Shown here piece by piece: positions 53,748-64,000 of a DNA stretch of 64,000 nucleotides (position 1 is its first letter; every line of letters starts with the position of its first letter). A program made the translations under genes and the position numbers. Below the pieces are notes generated by a model that saw nothing but the letters and a program-made list of their open reading frames with translations, searched no databases and was not told the origin of the DNA. Source of the stretch: Nannocystis punicea (lineage in GTDB: Bacteria; Myxococcota_A; Polyangia; Nannocystales; Nannocystaceae); the NCBI RefSeq assembly GCF_026965555.1, contig NZ_CP114040.1, positions 930,001-994,000 on the forward strand, in the 5' to 3' direction.

Positions 53748-53923
53748 AAATGTTCGAACGACGAAATCACGAGCGATTTCGGGGTCATGGGTGCCACGGT
53801 AGGGGCTGTCATTGCACCATGATGGGCTGGAAACAGGAACCAAAGTTCGTCGAACAACCTGGGCGCGGGCCGGAGCGAGGTCGAGGCGACGGGTTGATTC
53901 GACTCGGGGAGAGGGAGGGTCAC
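53748..53923 (+). other. Long leader of the RoxA-like operon
   Basis: About 185 bases separate the predicted start point from the RoxA start codon. A perfect hairpin CGAAATC-ACGAGC-GATTTCG lies at 53762-53781. Open frames in this leader show no recognisable content. A ribosome-binding site, GGGAGGG, lies just before 53924. Confidence 0.4.
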
Positions 53924-55945
<2,022 letters not shown>

Positions 55946-55955
55946 GTGCGGTGCG

Positions 55956-57115
<1,160 letters not shown>

Positions 57116-57119
<4 letters not shown>

Positions 57120-58354
57120 CCACCACCGCGCCCAGCGATAGCTCCGAACAGGCGACCTTCCGCGCCCACTGCAAGGCGTGGCTGGCCGCCAACCTGCCGC
57201 CGCGGCCGAATTTCCGCCTGCCGCTCGGGCCGCTCGAGATCGCCACCATCGAGCAGCTCGAGTACCTGTGCGCCTGGCAGAAGGCGGCTCATTCGGCGGG
57301 GCTGGTCGGCTGCGACTACCCGCGCGAGTACGGCGGCGGCGGCCTGCGCGATTGCCAGTGGATCGCCAACCATGAGCTCAAGGCCGCGGGCGCGCCGTTC
57401 TTCCCCAACATCGTCGGCCTCGGCATGGCCGCGCCGACGATCTTTCACCACGGCACCGAGGCGCAGAAGCGGCGGCTGCTCGCGCCGCTGTTCGCGGCCG
57501 ACGAGATCTGGTGTCAGGGCTTCAGCGAGCCGGGCGCGGGCTCCGACCTCGCCAACGTGCAGGCGTTCGCCGAGCGCGACGGTGAGCGGTGGATCGTCAA
57601 CGGCCACAAGGTGTGGACCACCCTCGCGCACTTCGCCACGTGGATGATCCTGCTGTGCCGCACCGACCGCAGCCGCAAGTACGAGGGCATGACCTACTTC
57701 GTCGCGCCGATCCGCGACGGCGTCGGCCGCGGGGTGGCGATCCGCCCGCTGGTCAAGATGACCGGCGAGCTCGGCTTCAACGAGGTGTTCTTTGAGAGTT
57801 ACCCGATCGAGGACGACCTGCGCCTCGACGAGGTCGGGCGCGGCTGGGCGGTGGCGATGACGACGCTGCTGCACGAGCGCGGCGCCGGCTCGCTGGTCAC
57901 GCCGTCGTCGGGCGGCGGCGTCGGCGACGACGGCGAGACGACTCTCGGGGCCGGGGGGCTGATCGAATTGGCGAAGCGCTCCCATCGCAACGGCAGGCCG
58001 GCGAGCGACGATCCGCGGCTGCGCGACGCGATCGTGCAGATGCTGATCCGCCAGCGAGCGTTCGCCCAGAACGAGCGGCGCGCGGCCGTGCCGGCCCTGG
58101 TCGATCACCCGCTGCGCCTGCCGCTGCAGCACAAGCTGACGCTTTCGGAGCTGCTGCAGGACACCGCGCGGCTGGCCTGCGAGATCGAGGGCATGGCGGC
58201 GACGCTGCACCAGACCGATCCCGGCGCGCCCGCCGGCGGCCGCTGGCCGCACGCGTACATGAACTCGTACGGCTTCACGATCGCCGCCGGGTCCAACGAG
58301 GTCCAGCGCAACATCCTCGGCGAGCGCGTGCTCGGCCTGGCCAAGTCGAAGTGA
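57116..58354 (+). CDS. Acyl-CoA dehydrogenase
   Basis: 412 residues. It opens QATFRAHCKAWLAANLPPRP, as in the FadE family used for branched or steroid-side-chain substrates, and contains QGFSEPGAGSDLANVQ, RWIVNGHKVWTTLAHFATWMILLCRTD and the C-terminal YGFTIAAGSNEVQRNILGERVLGL. It probably works with the following gene: in mycobacterial and other catabolic clusters two unlike ACAD subunits form heterotetramers. Four-base overlaps on both sides (ATGA, GTGA). Confidence 0.93.
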
Positions 58355-59523
58355 ACGGAGCGACGCACCGCATGACTCGACCTCACGACTTCGGCTTCGA
58401 CGACGCCGCGCAGATCTTGAAGGACACCGCGCGCCGGCTGCTGCAGGACCACTGCGCGCCCGAGGCCCTGCACCGGCTGGTGGCGACCAGCTCCGAGCCG
58501 GCGCGCGCGTCGGAGTGCGTGTGGGACGAGGCGCTGTGGCGCAGGATGCTCGACCTCGGCTGGACCGCGGTCGCGGTGCCCGAGCGCGCCGGCGGCTTCG
58601 GCATGGGCCTGGTGGCGATCGCCGGCCTGGTCGAGGAGCTCGGGCGCGCGGCGGTGCCGTCGCCCCTGGTAGCGACCCTGTGCAGCACCTACGTCGCGGC
58701 CGCCTGCGACACCGACGCGGCCCGGCAATTGCTGCTGCGGATCGCGGCTGGCCTTTCGGTCAGCCTGGCGATCACCGACCGGCGCGGCTCGTGGGCGCCC
58801 GAGGACACCGACGTCGCCGTCGACGAGGCCGGCGCCCTCAGCGGGACCGCGTGGTTCGTGCAGGACGCGCGCAAGGTCGCGGGGCTGATCGTCAAGGCGA
58901 GGTCGCCGCGCGGCGTCGGCCTCTACCTCGTCGACGTCGACGCCGCGGGTGTGACGATCGTGCCCGACGCGATCCTCGACCTCACGCGCGACCAGGCCCA
59001 CGTCGAGCTGCGCGACGTCAGGGACGCGCAGGTCCTCGCCGGCCCCGGGGACGGCGTGCGCGCGCTGGTCGCGGCCGAGCCGGCGCTGCTGACGATCGTC
59101 GCCGCGGACATGGTCGGCGCCGCCGAGTGGCAGCTGCAGACCACCGCCGAGTACGCGCGCACGCGGGTGCAGTTCGAGCGGCCGATCGGGTTCTTTCAGG
59201 CGGTCAAGCACCCGCTCGTCGACATGATGGTGCAGATCGACGCGGCCCGCTCGCTGGTCTACGACGCCGCCTGCGCCTTCGACCACGAGCCGGAGACGGC
59301 CGAGGTGTGCGCGCGCATGGCCAAGGCCGCGGCCAGCGACGCGGCCGCGGATTGCTCGGGGCGATCGGTGCAGCTGCACGGCGGGATCGGCTTCACCTGG
59401 GAGTGCTTTATTCATCTGTGGTTCAAGCGGCAGAAGCACAATGAGGTGCTGTACGGCGACGGCGCTCATCAGCGGGCCAGGCTGGCCGATCGGCTGCTCG
59501 GACGGATCGGTGAGACCGCATGA
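58351..59523 (+). CDS. Acyl-CoA dehydrogenase-like partner subunit
   Basis: 390 residues from a GTG that overlaps the previous stop (an ATG at 58372 is the alternative). ACAD fold: RLLQDHCAPEALHRLV, then GWTAVAVPERAGGFGMGLVAIAGLVEELGRA, and C-terminal RVQFERPIGFFQAVKHPLVDMMVQID and SVQLHGGIGFTWECFIHLWFKRQK. The substrate-loop GSD motif seen in the other two ACADs is replaced here (AITDRRGSWAPEDTD). This is typical of the non-FAD-complete half of heteromeric ACADs. Pairing with the preceding gene is inference. Confidence 0.9.
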   Translation: MNGATHRMTRPHDFGFDDAAQILKDTARRLLQDHCAPEALHRLVATSSEPARASECVWDEALWRRMLDLGWTAVAVPERAGGFGMGLVAIAGLVEELGRAAVPSPLVATLCSTYVAAACDTDAARQLLLRIAAGLSVSLAITDRRGSWAPEDTDVAVDEAGALSGTAWFVQDARKVAGLIVKARSPRGVGLYLVDVDAAGVTIVPDAILDLTRDQAHVELRDVRDAQVLAGPGDGVRALVAAEPALLTIVAADMVGAAEWQLQTTAEYARTRVQFERPIGFFQAVKHPLVDMMVQIDAARSLVYDAACAFDHEPETAEVCARMAKAAASDAAADCSGRSVQLHGGIGFTWECFIHLWFKRQKHNEVLYGDGAHQRARLADRLLGRIGETA

Positions 59524-60611
59524 AGATCCGCGCCGCAGTCGCGCGCGCGCGCGAGCCGTTCCGCATCGAGGACGTCGAGCTCGACGAGCCGCGCGACGAC
59601 GAGGTCCTCGTCGAGGTCGAGGCGTGCGGGATCTGCCACACCGACCTCTCCGCCAAGGAGCATGATTACGGCACCCCGCTGCCGGCGGTGCTCGGGCACG
59701 AGGGCGTCGGCCGGATCGTCGCCCTCGGCGCGGGCGTCACTCGCTTCGCCGTCGGCGAGCGCGTGGTGATGAGCTTCGGCGCGTGCGGGCGCTGCCCCAG
59801 CTGCGTGGCCGAGCTGCCGCCGTATTGCCGCCACGCGCGCGACTTCAACCTGTTCGGGCGCCGCCTCGCCGGCTCGTCGCCGATCTCTCGCGCAGGCCAG
59901 CCGCTGACGGGGCACTTCTTCGGCCAGTCGTCGTTCGCCAGCCACGCGGTGGCCGCGGCGCACAACCTCGTGCGGCTCGCCGACGACCTGCCCCCCGAGT
60001 TGATGACCTCGCTCGCGTGCGGGGTGCAGACGGGCGCGGGTGCGGTCGTCAACGTGCTGCGCGCCGAGCCGCACGACGCGATCGGCGTGTTCGGCTGCGG
60101 CACGGTCGGCCTCTCGGCGGTGATGGCGGCGAAGGTCGCCGGCTGCGCGCGCATCGTCGCCGTCGACGTCCGGGCGGGGCGGCTCGAGCATGCGCGCGCG
60201 CTCGGGGCCACCGACGTCGTCGACGGCTCGCAGGTCGACCTCGGGGCCGCGCTCAAGAAGCTCGGCGGATTGACGCTCGCGTTCGACAACACCGGGCGGC
60301 CGGAGGTGATCGAGGCCGCCTACAACTCCTTGCATTCGCGCGGGCGGATGGTGCTGGCCGGGCTCAGCGCGCGCGGGGCCGGCCTCACCCTCGACCTCAA
60401 TCGCCTGATGGCGAGCGGCCGCAGCCTGCGCGGCACCGTCGAGGGCGACTCCGACCCGCGCACCTTCATCCCGCAGCTCATCGACTGGTACCGGCGCGGC
60501 GAGCTGCGGCTCGACGCGCTCGTGACCACCTATCCCTTCGAGCAGATCAACGAGGCCGCGGCCGACATGCTGGCCGGGCGGGTCATCAAGCCGGTCCTGC
60601 GAATGTCATGA
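59520..60611 (+). CDS. Zinc-dependent alcohol dehydrogenase (aryl/allylic alcohol type)
   Basis: 363 residues, medium-chain dehydrogenase. Catalytic zinc ligands are in CGICHTDLSAKEHD and the distal LACGVQTGAGAVVNV. GHEGVGRIV carries the conserved GHE, and the structural zinc is held by CGRCPSCVAELPPYC (all four Cys present). The NAD-binding GCGTVGLSAVMAAKVAGC is intact. The sequence is closest by eye to XylB-like benzyl/geraniol alcohol dehydrogenases. It would interconvert an alcohol and aldehyde intermediate. ATGA overlap with the previous gene. Confidence 0.93.
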   Translation: MKIRAAVARAREPFRIEDVELDEPRDDEVLVEVEACGICHTDLSAKEHDYGTPLPAVLGHEGVGRIVALGAGVTRFAVGERVVMSFGACGRCPSCVAELPPYCRHARDFNLFGRRLAGSSPISRAGQPLTGHFFGQSSFASHAVAAAHNLVRLADDLPPELMTSLACGVQTGAGAVVNVLRAEPHDAIGVFGCGTVGLSAVMAAKVAGCARIVAVDVRAGRLEHARALGATDVVDGSQVDLGAALKKLGGLTLAFDNTGRPEVIEAAYNSLHSRGRMVLAGLSARGAGLTLDLNRLMASGRSLRGTVEGDSDPRTFIPQLIDWYRRGELRLDALVTTYPFEQINEAAADMLAGRVIKPVLRMS

Positions 60612-60624
60612 CGAGGAGACTGCC

Positions 60625-61077
60625 ATGAACGCCACCGACGCGCTTTCCGAGCTGATCGCCAGCGGCCGCGAGACGACCGCCGAGGCCCTGCACGCGCTCT
60701 ACGACGCGCTGCCGCCGATCGACACCGCGTTCATGCGCGGCGAGTGGGAGGGCGGGGTGTTCCACACCGGCCACCCGGGCGAGCAGCAGCTGGCGGCGAT
60801 CGGCTGGGTCGGCAAGTCGTTCCACCACGACGACGACGTCGACCCGATCGTCTCCCGCGACGAGCACGGGCGGCGGGTCGCCAGCCCGGTCCTCGGCAAG
60901 GCCTCGCTGCGGCTGGTGCACTACCGCGGGGCCGCGACCGCGACCATGATCTACGACAAGCACCCGATCTTCGATCACTTCCGCAAGCTCGACGACCAGC
61001 GGGTGCTCGGCGTCATGGACCGCAAGGGCGACGCCGCGCCGCTGTTCTTTTACCTGCGCCGGCTGCAATCACCGTAG
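60625..61077 (+). CDS. GXWXG/DUF4334 domain protein
   Basis: 150 residues. The N-terminal motif RGEWEGGVFHTGHPGEQQL is the GXWXG box. The C-terminal ATMIYDKHPIFDHFRKLDDQRVLGVMDRKG is the DUF4334 signature with Asp/His/Arg residues that look catalytic or ligand-binding. Strong ribosome-binding site GAGGAGA. Proteins of this family recur in actinobacterial and proteobacterial lipid or terpene catabolism clusters but lack a defined activity. Its place between an alcohol dehydrogenase and an acyl-CoA synthetase suggests a role in handling the same intermediate. Confidence 0.88.
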   Translation: MNATDALSELIASGRETTAEALHALYDALPPIDTAFMRGEWEGGVFHTGHPGEQQLAAIGWVGKSFHHDDDVDPIVSRDEHGRRVASPVLGKASLRLVHYRGAATATMIYDKHPIFDHFRKLDDQRVLGVMDRKGDAAPLFFYLRRLQSP

Positions 61078-61090
61078 AGGAGGCATCGAC

Positions 61091-62647
61091 ATGACCACGA
61101 TCTCGTCCGTGATCCGCACTCACGCCGCCGAGCGCGCCGACGCGGTGGCGCTCGTGTGCGGCGACCAGAGCCTCACCTGGGGCGAGCTGCACGCGCGCTC
61201 GAACCGGGTCGCCGACGCGCTGCGCCGGGCCGGGGTCGGCTTCGGCGACCGCGTCGCCTTCCTCGACAAGAACTGCAACGAGTACTTCGAGCTGCTGTTC
61301 GCCACGGCCAAGCTCGGCGCGGTGCTGGTGGCGGTCAACTTCCGCCTGACCGCGCGCGAGGTGGGGTTCATCGTCAACGACGCCGAGGCGCGGGTGTTCG
61401 TGGTCGGCGCCGAGTTCATGCCGCTGGTGGCGGAGCTCGCGGGCGCGCTCGAGTCGGTGCAGACGCCGCTGGTGATCGGCGGCGGCGAATCGCAGCAGTC
61501 GTACGCGGCCTGGCGCGACGCGGGCGCCGACGTCGACCCGGGCGTGGCGACCACCGGCAGCGACGTGGCGTTCCAGTTCTACTCCTCGGGCACCACGGGC
61601 AACCCGAAGGGCGTGCTGCTCAGCCACGACAACGTGTTCGGCCTGCTGCCGACGTCGTCGCAGATGTGGGGCGTGACGGCCGACTCGGTCAACCTGGTCG
61701 CGCTGCCGCTGTTCCACGTCGGCGGCGGCGGCTGGGCGATGGTCGGCATGTTCCACGGCTGCAAGTCGGTGGTGGTCCGCGACGTCGACCCGTCGGGATT
61801 GATCAAACTCATCGGCCAGCACCGGATCTCCCACGCCTTCCTCGTGCCGGTGCTGCTGCACTTCATGCAACAGGTGCCGGCGGCGGCCACCGGCGACTTC
61901 TCGAGCCTGCAGCTGATCGTCTACGGGGCGTCGCCGATCAGCGAGCCGGTGCTGGCCGGCGCGGTGCGGCTGATGGGCTGCAAGTTCGCCCAGGCGTACG
62001 GGCTCACCGAGACCACCGGGGCGATCGTCACCCTGCCGCCGGAGGATCACGACCTGCAGGGGGCGCATCGTCACCGCCTGCGCGCCGCCGGCAAGCCGCA
62101 CGGGGGCGTCGAGCTGAAGATCGTGGCGCCCGACTCGGGGGCCGAATTGCCGGTCGGAGTGCCCGGGGAGATCTGGACGCGCTCGCGGCAGAACATGGTC
62201 GGCTATTGGCGCAACGCCGAGGGCACCGCGGCCAGCTTGACCGCCGACGGCTGGCTCAAGACCGGCGACGTCGGCTACTTCGACGACGACGGCTATCTCT
62301 ACATCCACGACCGGGTGAAGGACATGATCATCTCGGGCGGCGAGAACATCTACCCCGCCGAGGTCGAGAACGTCCTCATGAAGCACCCTTGCGTCGCCGA
62401 CGTCGCGGTCATCGGGATCCCCTCCGACGTGTGGGGCGAATCACCGTTCGCCGTGATCGTCGCCAAACCGGGCGCGACCGTCGACACCCCGGAGTTACTG
62501 GCGTTCGCCCGCCAGCACCTGGCAAAGTTCAAGGTCCCGGTCGGCGTATCGGTGGTGCCGGCGCTGCCGCGCACGCCCACCGGCAAGCTGCTCAAGCGCG
62601 AGCTGCGGGCGCCGTTCTGGCAAGACCGCGAGCGAGCGGTCGGCTGA
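61091..62647 (+). CDS. Acyl-CoA synthetase (AMP-binding, FadD-like)
   Basis: 518 residues, ribosome-binding site GAGGAGG. ANL-superfamily motifs: P-loop FYSSGTTGNPKGVLLSH, A5 YGLTETTG, A7/A8 DGWLKTGDVGYFDDDGYLYIHDRVKDMIISGGENIYPAEVE, and the C-terminal catalytic Lys in PRTPTGKLLKREL. It activates a carboxylic acid with ATP and CoA, providing substrates for the three upstream acyl-CoA dehydrogenases. Confidence 0.94.
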   Translation: MTTISSVIRTHAAERADAVALVCGDQSLTWGELHARSNRVADALRRAGVGFGDRVAFLDKNCNEYFELLFATAKLGAVLVAVNFRLTAREVGFIVNDAEARVFVVGAEFMPLVAELAGALESVQTPLVIGGGESQQSYAAWRDAGADVDPGVATTGSDVAFQFYSSGTTGNPKGVLLSHDNVFGLLPTSSQMWGVTADSVNLVALPLFHVGGGGWAMVGMFHGCKSVVVRDVDPSGLIKLIGQHRISHAFLVPVLLHFMQQVPAAATGDFSSLQLIVYGASPISEPVLAGAVRLMGCKFAQAYGLTETTGAIVTLPPEDHDLQGAHRHRLRAAGKPHGGVELKIVAPDSGAELPVGVPGEIWTRSRQNMVGYWRNAEGTAASLTADGWLKTGDVGYFDDDGYLYIHDRVKDMIISGGENIYPAEVENVLMKHPCVADVAVIGIPSDVWGESPFAVIVAKPGATVDTPELLAFARQHLAKFKVPVGVSVVPALPRTPTGKLLKRELRAPFWQDRERAVG

Positions 62648-62765
62648 GCGGCGAGCCGGGGGCAGCAGCCCGCGACGATGCGGTGTTGAAGTCGTCGCGC
62701 TCGCCGGTAATCATGACTGCAGCGAATCGACGACTTTCGTGTCAAGCAGCAGCGAGGAGACCACC

Positions 62766-64000
62766 ATGGACGATCAGCAGGCCTCGAGCGATGAAGCGAC
62801 CCTCGCGCACATGCGCGACGTCTTGCGACGCCAGCGGGAGGCGTTCACGGCGGAGCTGCCGGTCGGCGCGGCGATCCGCAAGGACCGGCTGCGGCGGGCG
62901 ATCGACCTCGTGGTCGGCAACAAGGACCGCCTGACGCAGGCGCTGTCGGCCGACTTCGGCCACCGCTCGGTCACCCAATCGATGGTCACCGACATCGTCT
63001 CGTCGGTGAAGTCGCTCAAGCACGCGCTCGCCAACGTCGACCGCTGGATGCGGCCCGAGAAGCGCAAGCTCGACTTCCCGCTGGGCCTCCTGGGCGCGCG
63101 GGCCCACGTCGAGCACCAGCCCAAGGGCGTCGTCGGCGTGATCTCGCCGTGGAACTTCCCGGTCTACCTGACCTTCTGCCCGCTCGCGCAGATCTTCGCC
63201 GCCGGCAACCGGGCGATGGTCAAGCCCTCGGAGCACACGCCGCGCACCTCCGAGACGATGCGCGAGCTGGCGGCGCAGTTCTTCCCCGAGCACGAGCTCT
63301 CGTTCATCCTCGGCGGGCCGGCCGTCGGCAAGGCGTTCGCCGGCCTCGCGTTCGATCACCTGATCTTCACCGGCGGCACCGGCATCGCCCGCCACGTGCT
63401 GCACGCGGCCGCCGACAACCTGGTGCCGACCACGCTCGAGCTCGGCGGCAAGTCGCCGGTGATCGTCGGCGAGAGCGCCGACGTCACCCGCACCACCGAG
63501 CGCGTGGTCGTCGGCAAGATGCTCAACGCCGGCCAGATCTGCCTCGCGCCCGATTACATGCTGGTGCCCAAGGCCAAGGAGGCGGCGATCGTCGCCGCGC
63601 TGCAGCAGGCGGTCGCGCGCATGTACCCGACGCTGCTCGGCAACGACGACTACACGTCGGTGGTCGACGGCCGCCACCGCGAGCGATTGCAGGGGCTGCT
63701 CGACGACGCGAAGGCCAAGGGCGCCGAGGTGATCGCAGTCAACCCGAGCAACGAGGACTTCGCGAGCGCGAGCGGCAACAAGATGCCGCTGCACCTGGTC
63801 CGCAACACGACGCCCGAGATGCGAGTGGTGCGCGAGGAGATCTTCGGGCCCATCCTGCCGATCTTGACGTACGACCGCACGGAGGAGGCGATCGCGTACG
63901 TCAACGCGGGGGAGCGGCCGCTGGCCCTCTACTACTTCGGCGAGGACACCGACGAGGAGCGCCGCGTGGTCCAGCGCACCGTGTCGGGCGGGGTGACGGT
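62766..64000 (+). CDS. Aldehyde dehydrogenase, coniferyl-aldehyde type (partial, 3' end beyond window)
   Basis: 411 residues are visible; the frame is open to the right edge. Start after GAGGAGACC. ALDH motifs: GVVGVISPWNFPVYLTF, then the general base E225 in TLELGGKSP and the nucleophile C259 in GQICLAPDY. REEIFGPILPI follows. The layout without a long N-terminal arm, and with GLLGARAHVEHQPKGVVG, matches coniferyl/fatty aldehyde dehydrogenases of class 3. In the proposed pathway it turns the aldehyde end produced by the oxygenase or alcohol dehydrogenase into an acid for the acyl-CoA synthetase. It lies 118 bases after that gene and is probably co-transcribed. Confidence 0.92.
   Translation, partial: MDDQQASSDEATLAHMRDVLRRQREAFTAELPVGAAIRKDRLRRAIDLVVGNKDRLTQALSADFGHRSVTQSMVTDIVSSVKSLKHALANVDRWMRPEKRKLDFPLGLLGARAHVEHQPKGVVGVISPWNFPVYLTFCPLAQIFAAGNRAMVKPSEHTPRTSETMRELAAQFFPEHELSFILGGPAVGKAFAGLAFDHLIFTGGTGIARHVLHAAADNLVPTTLELGGKSPVIVGESADVTRTTERVVVGKMLNAGQICLAPDYMLVPKAKEAAIVAALQQAVARMYPTLLGNDDYTSVVDGRHRERLQGLLDDAKAKGAEVIAVNPSNEDFASASGNKMPLHLVRNTTPEMRVVREEIFGPILPILTYDRTEEAIAYVNAGERPLALYYFGEDTDEERRVVQRTVSGGVT

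Overview
This window looks like chromosomal DNA of a very GC-rich (roughly 70% or more) predatory or saprophytic delta-proteobacterium. It most resembles a myxobacterium (Myxococcota, possibly the Nannocystis group). The evidence is the many secreted lipoproteins with a Thr/Asp/Glu-rich linker directly after the lipobox, the seven-fold Cys-rich CGDGxxxxxEECDDGN repeats, two RoxA-like dihaem cytochromes, a complete alternative complex III plus caa3 oxidase operon, and a high density of one-component regulators. No tRNA, rRNA, CRISPR array, integrase or transposase gene was seen. Genus and species are inference.

Layout. 0-9 kb: a cut-off ArsR regulator with its operator; an ABC exporter whose permease is fused to an M1 metallopeptidase, with an AraC regulator upstream; a small membrane protein; a frameshifted endonuclease/exonuclease/phosphatase gene; a SnoaL-like protein, an NAD(P)-binding protein and a TetR regulator. 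9.5-15.3 kb: surface lipoproteins (one Ig-like, one Cys-rich plus fibrinogen-like, one Cys-rich) and an alpha/beta hydrolase. 15.5-17.5 kb: a TetR-P450 pair sharing an ATGA overlap. 17.7-28.5 kb: an eleven-gene operon on the minus strand, actABCDEF - small protein - coxB - ctaD - ctaE - ctaF, almost every junction overlapping. This encodes alternative complex III (quinol to cytochrome c) and an A2-type caa3 oxygen reductase, so electrons can pass from quinol to O2 through one co-translated set of membrane proteins.

28.8-41 kb: a QueG-like Fe-S protein fused to an SCP2 domain with its TetR, stress-type small proteins, a 2OG-Fe(II) oxygenase, an FUSC exporter, several secreted or small proteins, and an oxidative-stress set (FAD-Rieske oxidoreductase, hemerythrin, Cu/Zn SOD). 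41.4-49.6 kb: a TetR regulator with a strong promoter/operator, a dihaem RoxA-like lipoprotein, a YkgJ-type protein, a PAS-PAS-STAS (RsbR-like) protein, a MarR-P450 pair with a near-perfect 26-bp operator, and an unrecognised gene. 49.6-53.5 kb: a GntA-like/DUF1989 fusion, a coiled-coil lipoprotein and a DUF3556 membrane protein.

53.7-64 kb (running off the right edge): a plus-strand operon that is the most interesting part of the window. It encodes a RoxA-type dihaem oxygenase, three acyl-CoA dehydrogenases, a zinc alcohol dehydrogenase, a GXWXG/DUF4334 protein, an acyl-CoA synthetase and an aldehyde dehydrogenase. The sequence suggests a route in which a long, probably branched or isoprenoid, hydrocarbon is cleaved outside the cytoplasm to carbonyl fragments that are then oxidised, activated with CoA and degraded by beta-oxidation. 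Its promoter carries a 21-bp inverted-repeat operator that is 19/21 identical to the operator in front of the TetR gene 12 kb away. That TetR is therefore the likely regulator of the cluster.

A short dispersed inverted repeat, TGTC-C-N4-G-GACA, recurs in intergenic DNA across the left 34 kb, and one copy lies in frame inside actB.
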